A DNA stretch of 64,000 nucleotides from Lachnospiraceae bacterium C7 (GTDB lineage Bacteria > Bacillota > Clostridia > Lachnospirales > Lachnospiraceae): the NCBI GenBank assembly GCA_900113385.1, contig FOPE01000004.1:1-64000 (forward strand), written 5' to 3'. Each line of letters begins with the position of its first letter. The first letter of the stretch is position 1. Under the pieces are notes generated by a model that worked only from the letters and a program-made list of their open reading frames with translations, did no database searches and had not been told where the DNA came from. This document shows positions 51,090 to 60,448 of the stretch, piece after piece. Both the position numbers and the translations under genes were made by a program.

Positions 51090-54000
51090 ATGAAACGTTC
51101 AATGAAAACAATGGATGGTAACCATGCTGCAGCTCATGTATCATATGCATACACAGATGTAGCGGCTATTTATCCTATCACACCTTCATCTGTAATGGCA
51201 GAAGCAACAGATGAATGGGCTACTGCAGGTAGACAAAATATTTTCGGACAGACTGTACAGGTTACAGAGATGCAGTCAGAGGCTGGTGCTGCTGGTACAG
51301 TACACGGCTCATTAACAGCTGGTGCATTAACAACAACATACACAGCTTCACAGGGACTTTTACTTATGATCCCTAACCTTTACAAAATCGCAGGAGAAAG
51401 ACTTCCAGGTGTATTCAACGTATCAGCACGTTGTGTAGCTTCTCATGCATTAAATATTTTCGGTGATCACTCAGATGTTTACGCTTGCCGTCAGACAGGT
51501 GTTGCAATGCTTTGTGAATCATCAGTTCAGGAAGTTATGGATTTAACTCCAGTTGCTCACTGTGCAGCAATCGAAGGAAGACTTCCATTTATCAACTTCT
51601 TTGATGGATTCCGTACATCACACGAAATTCAGAAAATCGAAACATGGGATTATGCAGATCTTAAAGATATGGTTAACGAAGAAGCAATCGATGCTTTCCG
51701 TAAGAATTCTTTAAATCCAAATCATCCATGTGAGATGGGCTCAGCTCAAAACCCAGATATTTTCTTCCAGACAAGAGAAGCTTGTAACACAGCATACGAT
51801 GAGTTACCAGCTATCGTTCAAAAATACATGGACAAAGTCAATGAGAAGATTGGAACAAACTACAAATTATTTAACTACTATGGTGCTGAGGATGCTGAAA
51901 AAGTTATCATCGCTATGGGTTCAGTTTGTGACACAATCGATGAGACAATCGATTTCTTAAGAGAAAGAGGAGAAAAAGTCGGTGTTGTTAAAGTTCGTCT
52001 TTACAGACCATTCGTAAAAGAAGCTTTAATCGCTGCAATCCCAGATTCTGTTAAGAGAATTTCTGTATTAGACAGAACTAAAGAGCCAGGTTCACTTGGC
52101 GAGCCATTATACTTAGATGTTGTAGCTGCACTTAAAGGATCTAAATTCGATCAGGTTCCAGTATTTAGTGGACGTTACGGATTAGGTTCAAAAGATACAA
52201 CACCAGGACAGATTATTTCTGTATTTAATAATGAAGAAAAAGAAAGATTTACAATCGGTATTATCGATGATGTTACAAACCTTTCACTTGATGTTAAAGA
52301 GGATCCAGTTACAACTCCTGAAGGAACTACAAACTGTAAGTTCTGGGGACTTGGTGCTGATGGTACAGTAGGTGCTAATAAGAACTCTATCAAGATCATT
52401 GGTGATAACACAGACATGTATGCACAAGCTTACTTTGATTATGATTCAAAGAAATCTGGTGGTGTAACAATTTCCCACTTAAGATTTGGACATTCACCAA
52501 TTCGTTCAACATACTTAATTTCAAAAGCTAACTTCGTAGCATGTCACTGTACAGCATATATTTACAAATACAACATGGTACAAGACCTTGTTCCAGGTGG
52601 TACATTCCTTTTCAATACACAGTGGTCAGTTGACGAATTAGATGAGAAATTACCAGGACAGGTTAAAAAATATATCGCTGATAACAATATCAACTTCTAC
52701 ATCATTGATGGTGTAAAAATTGGTAAAGAAATCGGACTTGGAAAACGTATCAACACAGTTTTACAGTCAGCTTTCTTCTCATTAACAAAACTTATTCCAG
52801 AAGAACAAGTACTTCAGTTAATGAAAGATGCAGCAAAAGCTTCTTATGCTAAGAAAGGTGATAACGTTGTTAAGATGAACTGGGATGCTATCGATGCTGG
52901 TGCTACAGCATATGTCAAAGTAGACGTTCCAGAAAGCTGGAAGAATTGCACAGCTGATGACTTAACAGCTAAGATTGGCGAAGGTCGTGCAGACGCTGTT
53001 GACTTCGTTAAAGATATTCAGGTTAAAGTTAACGCTCAGCAGGGTAACAACATTCCTGTATCAGTAGTTAAAAAATATGAAACAGGTAATACACCTTCAG
53101 GTACAGCTGCATTCGAAAAACGTGGTGTTGCAACAGACGTTCCAGTTTGGGATTCAACAAAATGTATCGAATGTAACCAGTGTGCTTATGTTTGTCCACA
53201 CGCTGCAATCCGTCCAGTAGCATTAACAGAAGAAGAAGCTGCAAATGCACCAGAAGGAATGCAGACAAAAGACTTAAATATGATGCCAGGATACAAATTC
53301 GCTATTACTGTTTCAGCTTATGACTGTACAGGATGTGGATCTTGTGTAAATGTTTGTCCAGATAAAGTTCAGGCTATTACAATGGCTTCATTCGAAGAAA
53401 ATGAAGGAGAGCAGGCATACTTTGATTATGGTGTAAGCCTTCCAGATAAAGAAGACGTTATCGAGAAATTCAAACTTACATCAGTTAAAGGTTCTCAGTT
53501 CAGACAGCCATTACTTGAGTTCTCAGGAGCTTGTGGTGGATGTGGTGAAACACCTTATGCAAAATTAATTACACAGTTATTTGGTGATAGAATGTACATC
53601 GCAAACGCTACAGGATGTTCATCAATTTGGGGTAACTCATCACCTTCTACACCATATACAGTAAACAAAGATGGACATGGTCCAGCTTGGTCTAACTCAT
53701 TATTCGAAGATGCAGCTGAGTTTGGTTACGGTATGTTACTTGCTCAGAGAGCTATTCGTGATAGATTAAAAGACGAAGTAGAAAAAGTAGCTTCTGAAAA
53801 TTCAGATGTTAAATCTGCAGCAGACGAGTGGATTGATACATTCGCAAGTGGTATTACAAACGGAGCTGCAACAGACAAATTAGTAGCAGCATTAGAAAAA
53901 GATGGTTCAGCAGCAGCTAAATCAATCTTAAAAGAAAAAGATTATCTTGCTAAGAAATCACAGTGGATCTTCGGTGGTGATGGATGGGCATACGATATCG

Positions 54001-54614
54001 GATTCGGTGGAGTTGACCATGTATTAGCATCAGGAAAAGATATCAACGTAATGGTATTCGATACTGAGGTATATTCAAATACAGGTGGACAGTCTTCAAA
54101 AGCTACACCAACAGGTGCTATTGCACAGTTCGCAGCAGGCGGAAAAGAAACTAAGAAGAAAGACTTAGCTGGTATCGCTATGAGTTATGGTTATGTATAT
54201 GTTGCACACATCGCAATGGGTGCTAACATGGCTCAGACAGTTAAAGCATTAGCAGAAGCTGAAGCTTATCCAGGACCATCACTTATCATCGCTTATGCTC
54301 CATGTATCAACCATGGTATCAAGAAAGGTATGAGCAAAGCAATGACAGAAGAGAAACTTGCAGTAGAATCAGGATACTGGTTCAACTTCAGATACAATCC
54401 TGTTCTTGCAGCAGAAGGAAAAGATGCCTTCATGTTAGATAGCAAAGAGCCAACAGGCGATTATCAGGAATTCTTAAAAGGTGAGAACCGTTATGCTTCA
54501 TTAGTTAAGTTCCACCCAGAGAAAGCTTCTGAGTTATTCGCAAGCGCTGAGCAGACATCTAAAGAACGTTATGAGTACTTAAAGAAACTTGTAACATTAT
54601 ATTCTGCAAAATAA
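51090..54614 (+). CDS. nifJ: Pyruvate:ferredoxin oxidoreductase
   Basis: This 1174-residue single-chain enzyme oxidises pyruvate and CoA to acetyl-CoA, CO2 and reduced ferredoxin, the main pyruvate route in strict anaerobes. Domain order: domain I with MDGNHAAAHVSYAYTDVAAI and YPITPSSVMAE, domain II, the gamma domain (GLGADGTVGANKNSIKI), two 4Fe-4S sites (CIECNQCAYVCPHA near 691 and CTGCGSCVNVCP near 746), and the thiamine-diphosphate domain with a proximal-cluster CGGCGETPY, GCSSIWG and GDGWAYDIGFGG. Codon usage looks optimised (many C-ending codons), consistent with high expression. AGGAGG lies 8 bases before the ATG. Confidence 0.98.
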   Translation: MKRSMKTMDGNHAAAHVSYAYTDVAAIYPITPSSVMAEATDEWATAGRQNIFGQTVQVTEMQSEAGAAGTVHGSLTAGALTTTYTASQGLLLMIPNLYKIAGERLPGVFNVSARCVASHALNIFGDHSDVYACRQTGVAMLCESSVQEVMDLTPVAHCAAIEGRLPFINFFDGFRTSHEIQKIETWDYADLKDMVNEEAIDAFRKNSLNPNHPCEMGSAQNPDIFFQTREACNTAYDELPAIVQKYMDKVNEKIGTNYKLFNYYGAEDAEKVIIAMGSVCDTIDETIDFLRERGEKVGVVKVRLYRPFVKEALIAAIPDSVKRISVLDRTKEPGSLGEPLYLDVVAALKGSKFDQVPVFSGRYGLGSKDTTPGQIISVFNNEEKERFTIGIIDDVTNLSLDVKEDPVTTPEGTTNCKFWGLGADGTVGANKNSIKIIGDNTDMYAQAYFDYDSKKSGGVTISHLRFGHSPIRSTYLISKANFVACHCTAYIYKYNMVQDLVPGGTFLFNTQWSVDELDEKLPGQVKKYIADNNINFYIIDGVKIGKEIGLGKRINTVLQSAFFSLTKLIPEEQVLQLMKDAAKASYAKKGDNVVKMNWDAIDAGATAYVKVDVPESWKNCTADDLTAKIGEGRADAVDFVKDIQVKVNAQQGNNIPVSVVKKYETGNTPSGTAAFEKRGVATDVPVWDSTKCIECNQCAYVCPHAAIRPVALTEEEAANAPEGMQTKDLNMMPGYKFAITVSAYDCTGCGSCVNVCPDKVQAITMASFEENEGEQAYFDYGVSLPDKEDVIEKFKLTSVKGSQFRQPLLEFSGACGGCGETPYAKLITQLFGDRMYIANATGCSSIWGNSSPSTPYTVNKDGHGPAWSNSLFEDAAEFGYGMLLAQRAIRDRLKDEVEKVASENSDVKSAADEWIDTFASGITNGAATDKLVAALEKDGSAAAKSILKEKDYLAKKSQWIFGGDGWAYDIGFGGVDHVLASGKDINVMVFDTEVYSNTGGQSSKATPTGAIAQFAAGGKETKKKDLAGIAMSYGYVYVAHIAMGANMAQTVKALAEAEAYPGPSLIIAYAPCINHGIKKGMSKAMTEEKLAVESGYWFNFRYNPVLAAEGKDAFMLDSKEPTGDYQEFLKGENRYASLVKFHPEKASELFASAEQTSKERYEYLKKLVTLYSAK

Positions 54615-54675
54615 TAAAATAGGTTTTCATTTCTAAGTCTTTGACTTAGAGTTTTATGTAATCTATAATCCAAAA

Positions 54676-54706
54676 ACGCCACCCCATTTTGGGGTGGTGT
54701 TTTTTG
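54676..54706 (+). terminator. Intrinsic terminator after nifJ
   Basis: GCCACCCCA-TTT-TGGGGTGGT hairpin followed by GTTTTTTG. Confidence 0.92.
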
Positions 54707-54720
54707 CGATAAAACAAAGT

Positions 54721-54749
54721 TTGACAACAAAAAACTGTAATGATAAAAT
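54721..54749 (+). promoter_or_regulatory. Promoter of the coiled-coil gene
   Basis: TTGACA (54721-54726), 17 bases, TAAAAT (54744-54749) with an extended TGA before it. Confidence 0.75.
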
Positions 54750-54812
54750 TAATGTATATATGTAAAAGGGTTTTTAGAGAGTTATAAATATAATAAAGAG
54801 GAGAGGGTTAAA

Positions 54813-56381
54813 ATGGAAGAAAAGGGATTTACTTTTGAAAACGATCTTAAATTAGAAGATGCAGAAATCATAGTAGATTACGACGAAACAGTGGATGCAG
54901 ATTCAGATGTAGACACTTTTGATAAAGATGATGACATAATGGAAATCACCATTGATCCAAATAGAAAATTCCCCGCAAATCTTAACGAATCATTAACAGC
55001 AACTCTTAATGAGACATTAGCTGAAGATGCAGCTAAAGAGAAGGCAGCTGAAGAAAAGAAAGATTCTCTAGAAAAGAAAGAGATTTTAAAAAAGGATGAT
55101 ATTCCAAAAAAGAAAGAAAATTTAGAAAAGGAAGATACTCCGGAAAAAAAAGAAACTCTAGAGAAAAAAGAGAAAGCTGGTTCGCGAGGCAGAGCTGTAA
55201 GAACGGCATCTAGACCACGAGTTACAAGAAGCACAAGAAGCTCTAAGATTATTAGAGAAAATAATTTATCAGAGAGCAAGTCAAACAATGAAAAAGAATT
55301 ACAAAAAGAACCACAGATCACATCAGAGAGCAAACTAGAAAAAGAACCACAGATTACATCACAGTATCAACTAGAAAAAGAATTGCAAGTCAAGTCAAAG
55401 GTAACACCAAGTCAAGAAACAAAAGCTACATCATATGAAGAACCCCATGAAGAGCAAAACAAAACTCAATTGGGCCAGGATGGAGCAACACTTTTGGAAG
55501 AAAAAATTAGACAAGCAAAAATTGCAAAGCTAGAAGCAATACAAGCTATGCATGAATTGGGAAGCCATGTAGGGGCAAATGATACAAGAACACAGATATT
55601 AAAAGATGACATAAAAAACGATATTAAGAAAGATACGCAAGAAAACTTAGAGAACAAAGCAAGGGTCGAAGCGAGGAAAGAAGTTAAGGAAAACAAGGGG
55701 GAAAACGATATGATGGTAGCACATGACGACAATTTTTTACTAAATCAAATTGATGAGTTTAGAGAAAAAGCAAAGAAATTGCAAGAAATGATTCAAACAA
55801 AAGAAAATAAAGCAAAGGAACTTCAAAAAATTTTGATAGATAAAGAGGATAAAGCCGAAGAATTACAAAAAATACTAGATGAAAGACAAGACAAGGCAGA
55901 CGGTATTACAGATGAAATTGCAAAAAGATTGAAAGTAATGGAAGAAGAAATTTCAGAACGTATGTCAGATATAGAAATTATAGTTGATAGACAGCTTAAA
56001 GAAAACAGCATTGAACTTGAAAAGTTAAAAACAGAACTTAAAGAAAGTATTGAGGTTTCTAATGATAATGTAGCGGAAATAATGGACGCTAAATTAGATG
56101 AAAAAATAACAGGCAACGAGATTGAAGAAATAGTTGAGGAGCAAGCTGAAGCAGTAAAGGCGACTGTTTCTGAAAAAATTCATACAGAAGGTGTAAAATT
56201 ATATAGAAACACCCAGGATTTATTCAAAGAAATGGACAGTCACGTAGAAGAAATTAGCATTGCTACTAATAATATTTCATCATTAAAAGGTGCAGTTCGT
56301 GGAATTATGGCATTTACCTTACTTAACTTTGCAGGTATGGCCTTTACTATTTTATATACTTTAGGATTTATTAACTTTTAA
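54813..56381 (+). CDS. Tail-anchored coiled-coil protein, function unknown
   Basis: This 522-residue protein begins with an acidic segment (about 1-50, Asp/Glu-rich), followed by a Lys/Glu-rich charged region (70-115), a basic Ser/Arg patch (AGSRGRAVRTASRPRVTRST) and short repeats built on LEKEPQITS. A long coiled coil (about 305-395) holds repeats of the type NKAKELQKILIDKED and KAEELQKILDERQDKA, and more helical sequence follows. A single hydrophobic helix lies at the very C-terminus (MAFTLLNFAGMAFTILYTLG, about 497-516). I predict a cytoplasmic protein anchored by its tail. No enzymatic domain is seen. GAGGAG lies about 9 bases before the ATG. Confidence 0.82.
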   Translation: MEEKGFTFENDLKLEDAEIIVDYDETVDADSDVDTFDKDDDIMEITIDPNRKFPANLNESLTATLNETLAEDAAKEKAAEEKKDSLEKKEILKKDDIPKKKENLEKEDTPEKKETLEKKEKAGSRGRAVRTASRPRVTRSTRSSKIIRENNLSESKSNNEKELQKEPQITSESKLEKEPQITSQYQLEKELQVKSKVTPSQETKATSYEEPHEEQNKTQLGQDGATLLEEKIRQAKIAKLEAIQAMHELGSHVGANDTRTQILKDDIKNDIKKDTQENLENKARVEARKEVKENKGENDMMVAHDDNFLLNQIDEFREKAKKLQEMIQTKENKAKELQKILIDKEDKAEELQKILDERQDKADGITDEIAKRLKVMEEEISERMSDIEIIVDRQLKENSIELEKLKTELKESIEVSNDNVAEIMDAKLDEKITGNEIEEIVEEQAEAVKATVSEKIHTEGVKLYRNTQDLFKEMDSHVEEISIATNNISSLKGAVRGIMAFTLLNFAGMAFTILYTLGFINF

Positions 56382-56401
56382 TTATTTGTAAAGTAAAAGA
56401 T

Positions 56402-56470
56402 AGTTAAGTAAACAGAAAAAATACAAAAAGGATATAATGAGAAACAGTTAAGTGAACAGAAAAAATATTA
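56402..56470 (+). repeat. Direct repeats in the gap before ppaC
   Basis: AGTTAAGTAAACAGAAAAAA at 56402-56421 recurs with one change 45 bases later, at 56447-56466. A TATAAT lies between them near 56433. Confidence 0.7.
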
Positions 56471-56505
56471 AAAGAAAATAATAGAAAAATAAATAAAATA
56501 AAAAC

Positions 56506-56625
56506 AAAAATCTCCTATTATTATTGACAGTTTTGCATTTTTTTAGTATAACTGATATTGTGTGTTAAGATATAAATAACGAGCAGTTATTAAAAATAGA
56601 AAGAAAATAGTAATAGGAGATTTTT
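56506..56625. repeat. Inverted repeat enclosing the ppaC promoter
   Basis: AAAAATCTCCTATTA (56506-56520) and TAATAGGAGATTTTT (56611-56625) are exact complements. Beyond one mismatch the match continues four bases inward, giving 20-base arms (56506-56525 and 56606-56625). The right arm contains the AGGAG ribosome binding site of ppaC. The promoter lies between the arms. Confidence 0.85.
56524..56552 (+). promoter_or_regulatory. Promoter of ppaC
   Basis: TTGACA (56524-56529), 17 bases, TATAAC (56547-56552). It lies between the two inverted arms at 56506-56525 and 56606-56625. Confidence 0.75.
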
Positions 56626-56627
56626 AT

Positions 56628-58283
56628 ATGGAAACAAAGAAAGTTTGGGTAGTCGGACACAAACATCCAGATTCGGATTCAATATGTTCAGCTATTGCGT
56701 ATGCAAATTTAAAAAACAAAATCAATAAAGATGAAAGCATCTCATATGAACCAAGACGTGCAGGAGATGTTAACCCAGAAACAGCCTATGTACTAGATAG
56801 ATTTAATGTTCAGGCTCCAGAATTAGTTAAAGATGCTGGTTCCCAGGTTAAAGACATTAAGATTCGTAAAACTGAAGGTGTAAGCAGTCATATTTCTATT
56901 AGAAAAGCATGGGATATGATGAAAGATTTAAATGTTGCTACACTTCCAGTAGTTAATACTAAGAATAAGCTTGAAGGCTTAATCGTTACAGGTGATATCG
57001 CTGAATCATACATGGACGTATATGATAACGAGACATTAGCAGTTGCTAGAACTCAATACAAGAACATGATTGAGACATTAGCAGGTAAACTTGTTACAGG
57101 TAATGAGCATGGATATTTCATTAAAGGAAAAGTTGTTATAGGAACAGCTACATCAGAAGTATTAAGAGATAAAATTGCTTCAGATGACCTTGTAATTTTA
57201 AGTGATAGAGAAGATGCTCAGTTACTAGCTATTAGTGAAAACTGTAGCTGTCTTGTTGTAAGCAATGGCTTTACAGTAAGCGAGAAAGTTATTGAAGAAG
57301 CAGATAAGAGAGAAGTTGTAGTAATCAGCACTCCTTATGATACATTTACAGCAGCTCGTTTAATTAACCAGAGTATGCCAATTAAATATTTCATGGCAAA
57401 AGATAGTTTTACAACATTTACATTAGATGATCTTTTATCAGATGTTAAAGAGACTATGTCACAGGTTCGTCACAGAGATTTCCCAGTAGTTGATGATGAT
57501 ATGAACTACATTGGAATGATTTCTAGACGTAACTTATTAAGCTTTGATAAAAAGAAAGTTATTTTAGTTGACCATAACGAAAAATCTCAAGCATTAGATA
57601 ACATTGAGGATGCAGAAATCGTTGAAGTAATTGACCACCACAAAATTGGTGATTTACAGACACTTGCTCCAGTTTACTTTAGAAATCAGCCATTAGGTTG
57701 TACAGGTACTATTATTTACCAGATGTACCAGGAGAATGGTGTTGAAATCGAACCAACAATTGCAGGCCTTTTATGTTCAGCAATTCTTTCAGATACACTT
57801 ATGTTCCGTTCACCAACATGTACTATGGTAGATAAAGCGGCAGGTGAAGCATTAGCTAAGATTGCAGGTGTTGATTATGAAGAATTAGCTATTAAGATGT
57901 TTGAAGCAGGAAGTAACTTCGCTGAGAAGACAGAAGAAGAAATCTTAAATCAAGATTTCAAAATCTTCCATGCAGGAGACATTTCATTTGGTGTAGATCA
58001 GATTAGTGCTATGAGTAAAAAACAGTTAGACGAAGTTAAAGCTCGTTTAATTCCAGCTCTTCCAGGTATGTTAGAAGAAAAAGGTATCGATATGGTATAT
58101 GTTATGTTAACAGATATCTTAAATGAATCTACAGACTTAATTTGCGATGGTGAGAATTCAAAAGAAACAGCAACAGCTGCATTTGCCAATGCTAAGAAGA
58201 CAGATGATAGCTTATGGCTTGAAGGCGTTGTTTCTAGAAAGAAACAGCTTATTCCATCACTTATGGGTGCAATTGGAGAATAA
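56628..58283 (+). CDS. ppaC: Manganese-dependent inorganic pyrophosphatase with CBS and DRTGG domains
   Basis: This 551-residue family II pyrophosphatase hydrolyses PPi and is controlled by adenine nucleotides through its insert. The N-terminal DHH part has VVGHKHPDSDSICSAIAYANL. The insert (about 70-300) carries a CBS domain (MMKDLNVATLPVVNTKNKLEGLI), a DRTGG domain and a second CBS domain (RHRDFPVVDDDMNYIGMISR). The catalytic DHH motif VEVIDHHKIGDL follows, and the C-terminal DHHA2 domain ends with VVSRKKQLIPSL, which supplies the Arg/Lys substrate site. AGGAG lies 7 bases before the ATG, inside an inverted repeat. Confidence 0.96.
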   Translation: METKKVWVVGHKHPDSDSICSAIAYANLKNKINKDESISYEPRRAGDVNPETAYVLDRFNVQAPELVKDAGSQVKDIKIRKTEGVSSHISIRKAWDMMKDLNVATLPVVNTKNKLEGLIVTGDIAESYMDVYDNETLAVARTQYKNMIETLAGKLVTGNEHGYFIKGKVVIGTATSEVLRDKIASDDLVILSDREDAQLLAISENCSCLVVSNGFTVSEKVIEEADKREVVVISTPYDTFTAARLINQSMPIKYFMAKDSFTTFTLDDLLSDVKETMSQVRHRDFPVVDDDMNYIGMISRRNLLSFDKKKVILVDHNEKSQALDNIEDAEIVEVIDHHKIGDLQTLAPVYFRNQPLGCTGTIIYQMYQENGVEIEPTIAGLLCSAILSDTLMFRSPTCTMVDKAAGEALAKIAGVDYEELAIKMFEAGSNFAEKTEEEILNQDFKIFHAGDISFGVDQISAMSKKQLDEVKARLIPALPGMLEEKGIDMVYVMLTDILNESTDLICDGENSKETATAAFANAKKTDDSLWLEGVVSRKKQLIPSLMGAIGE

Positions 58284-58306
58284 TTAATTCTAATATGTAC
58301 CACCAA

Positions 58307-58380
58307 TGAGGATACCCCTCAGCAAAAAGGTATTTCGCTGAACTTAAACGGATTTAGGTATTACCTAAATTATGTTTAAG
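58307..58380 (+). ncRNA. Structured element after ppaC (pseudoknot-like)
   Basis: TGAGG (58307-58311) pairs with CCTCA (58317-58321) around the loop ATACC, and that loop is complementary to GGTAT at 58329-58333 beyond an A-rich linker. CAGC (58320-58323) with GCTG (58337-58340) is a competing stem that would present GGTAT in its loop. A 38-base hairpin follows: CTTAAAC with GTTTAAG and ATTTAGGT-ATT-ACCTAAAT (58343-58380). No T-tract follows it; the terminator comes later. Confidence 0.45.
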
Positions 58381-58415
58381 GGAGGCTTAATATAAAGACC
58401 ACAATATAATACATA

Positions 58416-58461
58416 AAAAGGGTGCTGCAGGAATGAATTTCATTCTTGCAACACCCTTTTG
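58416..58461. terminator. Bidirectional terminator between ppaC and the AraC gene
   Basis: AAAAGGGTG and CACCCTTTT arms, with TGCA and GAATGAA pairing inside, form a stem of about 19 base pairs with A and T tracts on the two sides. Confidence 0.9.
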
Positions 58462-58520
58462 TATTGTACGAATAAATATAAAATTAATATTTTTTAAGTG
58501 ATTTTAGTTGCGGTTTAAAA

Positions 58521-59360
58521 TTATTTTTTAAGCCCTTCAGTTGGTGTAGAATTAAAATTTTTCTTATAAGCTCTAGAAAAGGTAGAATAATTTTTAAAGC
58601 CACATTCATAGCATGCTGTTGTAATTGGCATTCCGCTAGCAATTAAATCTTTTGCTAAAAGAAGTCGTTTAGTTGTTATATAATTGCCAATGGTGTAGCC
58701 AGTTTCTTCTTTAAAAGAGTGCATAAGATAATATCTGCTTAAATAGAAACTGTTGGCTAGGGTGTCAATATTTATATCCTCGGTTAAATGTTCGTTAACG
58801 TAGTTTAGAATATCTACTATTTTTTCATTAGAAGAAGAGTTTTTGATGTATTCTATACCGTTGTGAATTGATGCGCGGTTGAGTTGAATCATAAATTCTA
58901 GAAAAAGAATATTGTGATATAACTCGTTGGCGTAATCAATGCTTTTGAATGAATCCTCAAGTTCATGGGTTATTTGACCTAATTTACTATTATTGAAAGA
59001 ATGAACACGAAGAACATGGGATTTATTTTCGTATGCTTGTTTAAAACAAAGGCTAAGATCATTATTATCTTGACTATAATCATTTAAATAGTCTTTTGAA
59101 ATGTATATGATGATGCGCTCATAAGGTGAAGCATCGTGAACAACAGGACGATGTACTTCTCCAGCGTTAACAAATACAATATCATTAGACTGTAAATTAT
59201 ATGAACGTCCTTCAATAGAATAAGTGACATTCCCACTTAAAAATATTAATATTTTATGAAAATTATGGTAATGAAAATTTATGCTTTTCATATCTTGATC
59301 CACGAGATGAAAAATTTTAAAGTTAGAATCAAGATAACCTTTTTGAGTATATGAATTCAT
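58521..59360 (-). CDS. AraC family transcriptional regulator
   Basis: This 279-residue protein has an N-terminal cupin sensor (FHYHNFHKILIFLSGNVTYSIEG, NDIVFVNAGEVHRPVV) and a C-terminal double helix-turn-helix domain (about 180-279: DINIDTLANSFYLSRYYLMHSFKEETG and the signature region ITTACYECGFKNYSTFSRAYKKNFNSTP). The ligand is unknown; cupin-AraC proteins in gut Firmicutes often sense sugars. It is divergent from dapF. Its promoter at 59445-59473 overlaps one of three GCACA direct repeats that could be its own binding sites. Confidence 0.93.
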   Translation of the reverse strand: MNSYTQKGYLDSNFKIFHLVDQDMKSINFHYHNFHKILIFLSGNVTYSIEGRSYNLQSNDIVFVNAGEVHRPVVHDASPYERIIIYISKDYLNDYSQDNNDLSLCFKQAYENKSHVLRVHSFNNSKLGQITHELEDSFKSIDYANELYHNILFLEFMIQLNRASIHNGIEYIKNSSSNEKIVDILNYVNEHLTEDINIDTLANSFYLSRYYLMHSFKEETGYTIGNYITTKRLLLAKDLIASGMPITTACYECGFKNYSTFSRAYKKNFNSTPTEGLKK

Positions 59361-59444
59361 ACCCCCTAAAATGCTCCTTTCTTAGTGCATACATTGTAAT
59401 TTATAAATAAAATTATTTAAAATAATCATGGTTACAATTCTAGT

Positions 59445-59473
59445 TTTATATATCTTACAACGATAGAGCACAA
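59445..59473 (-). promoter_or_regulatory. Promoter of the AraC gene
   Basis: On the minus strand TTGTGC (59473-59468) lies 17 bases before TATAAA (59450-59445). Confidence 0.6.
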
Positions 59474-59517
59474 TTTGCAATATATATAGCACAGTTTTTG
59501 TTTTTTGCACAAAAAGT
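59467..59517 (+). repeat. Three GCACA direct repeats, possible AraC operator
   Basis: GCACAATTTG (59468), GCACAGTTTT (59489) and GCACAAAAAG (59507) start 21 and 18 bases apart, about two helical turns, in the divergent gap. Direct repeats at such spacing are typical AraC-family sites. Confidence 0.45.
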
Positions 59518-59586
59518 GTTCTATAAAATATATAGGAGATAAAAATGAGAAACGTGAATAGGCTAAGAGAAAGGAATTGGTGACTT

Positions 59587-60423
59587 ATGAAGTTTACTAA
59601 GATGCATGGTTGCGGAAATGACTATGTTTACGTTAATCTTTTTGAAGAGAAGATAGACGATTTTAAGAATGTAGCAATTAAAGTTAGTGATAGACATTTT
59701 GGAATTGGCTCAGATGGGCTTATTACAATCGGACCATCTGATAAAGCAGATTTTCGCATGAGAATTTTTAATGCTGATGGCTCAGAAGCAGAGATGTGTG
59801 GTAATGGAGTTAGATGCGTAGGAAAATATGTATATGATCACAAACTTACAGATAAATCAGAAGTTGATGTGGAGACAGGAGCAGGAATTAAACATCTTGT
59901 TTACACAATTGAAAATGACAAAGTTGTAGCAGTAAGAGTAGATATGGGAGAACCAATTCTTTTAGCAAAAGATATACCAGTTACTGCAGATACAGAAAAA
60001 GTTATTGACTATCCTATTACAGTTGATAACAAAGAGTGGAGAATGACATGTGTATCTATGGGTAATCCACATGCAGTAGTTTTTGTGGATGATGTTAAGA
60101 ACTTCCCACTTGAGGAAATCGGACCTAAATTTGAAAACCATAAAGTGTTCCCAAAGAGAACTAACACAGAGTTTGTTCAACTTATTAAAAGAGATGAAGT
60201 TTCAATGAGAGTTTGGGAAAGAGGCTCAGGTGAGACTTTAGCTTGTGGAACAGGTACTTGTGCAACTGTTATGGCTTGTATTTTAAATGGTTACACAGAA
60301 GACAAAGTTTTAGTTCATTTATTAGGTGGAGATCTTGTGATTGAATATGATAGAGAAAATAATCATGTATTTATGACAGGACCAGCAACAGAAGTGTTCT
60401 CAGGTGAGATTACAATTGACTAG
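59587..60423 (+). CDS. dapF: Diaminopimelate epimerase
   Basis: This 278-residue PLP-independent epimerase turns LL- into meso-diaminopimelate for lysine and peptidoglycan. Both active-site cysteines are seen, in [11 protein letters not shown] (near 73) and [10 protein letters not shown] (near 219), along with the start [17 protein letters not shown] and [21 protein letters not shown] lies 11 bases before the ATG; the 20 bases covering both (59570-59589) are identical to those of acyP. murE follows 25 bases later, then dapA, so this is a cell-wall precursor group. Confidence 0.97.
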   Translation: MKFTKMHGCGNDYVYVNLFEEKIDDFKNVAIKVSDRHFGIGSDGLITIGPSDKADFRMRIFNADGSEAEMCGNGVRCVGKYVYDHKLTDKSEVDVETGAGIKHLVYTIENDKVVAVRVDMGEPILLAKDIPVTADTEKVIDYPITVDNKEWRMTCVSMGNPHAVVFVDDVKNFPLEEIGPKFENHKVFPKRTNTEFVQLIKRDEVSMRVWERGSGETLACGTGTCATVMACILNGYTEDKVLVHLLGGDLVIEYDRENNHVFMTGPATEVFSGEITID

Positions 60424-60448
60424 CTATTTGATTTTATAGAGGTGCAAA

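Noticed and set aside
55000-56116. Minus-strand Ser/Leu/Phe-rich ORFs opposite the coiled-coil gene
   Set aside because: They are the antisense reading of Glu/Lys-rich codons and have no independent support.
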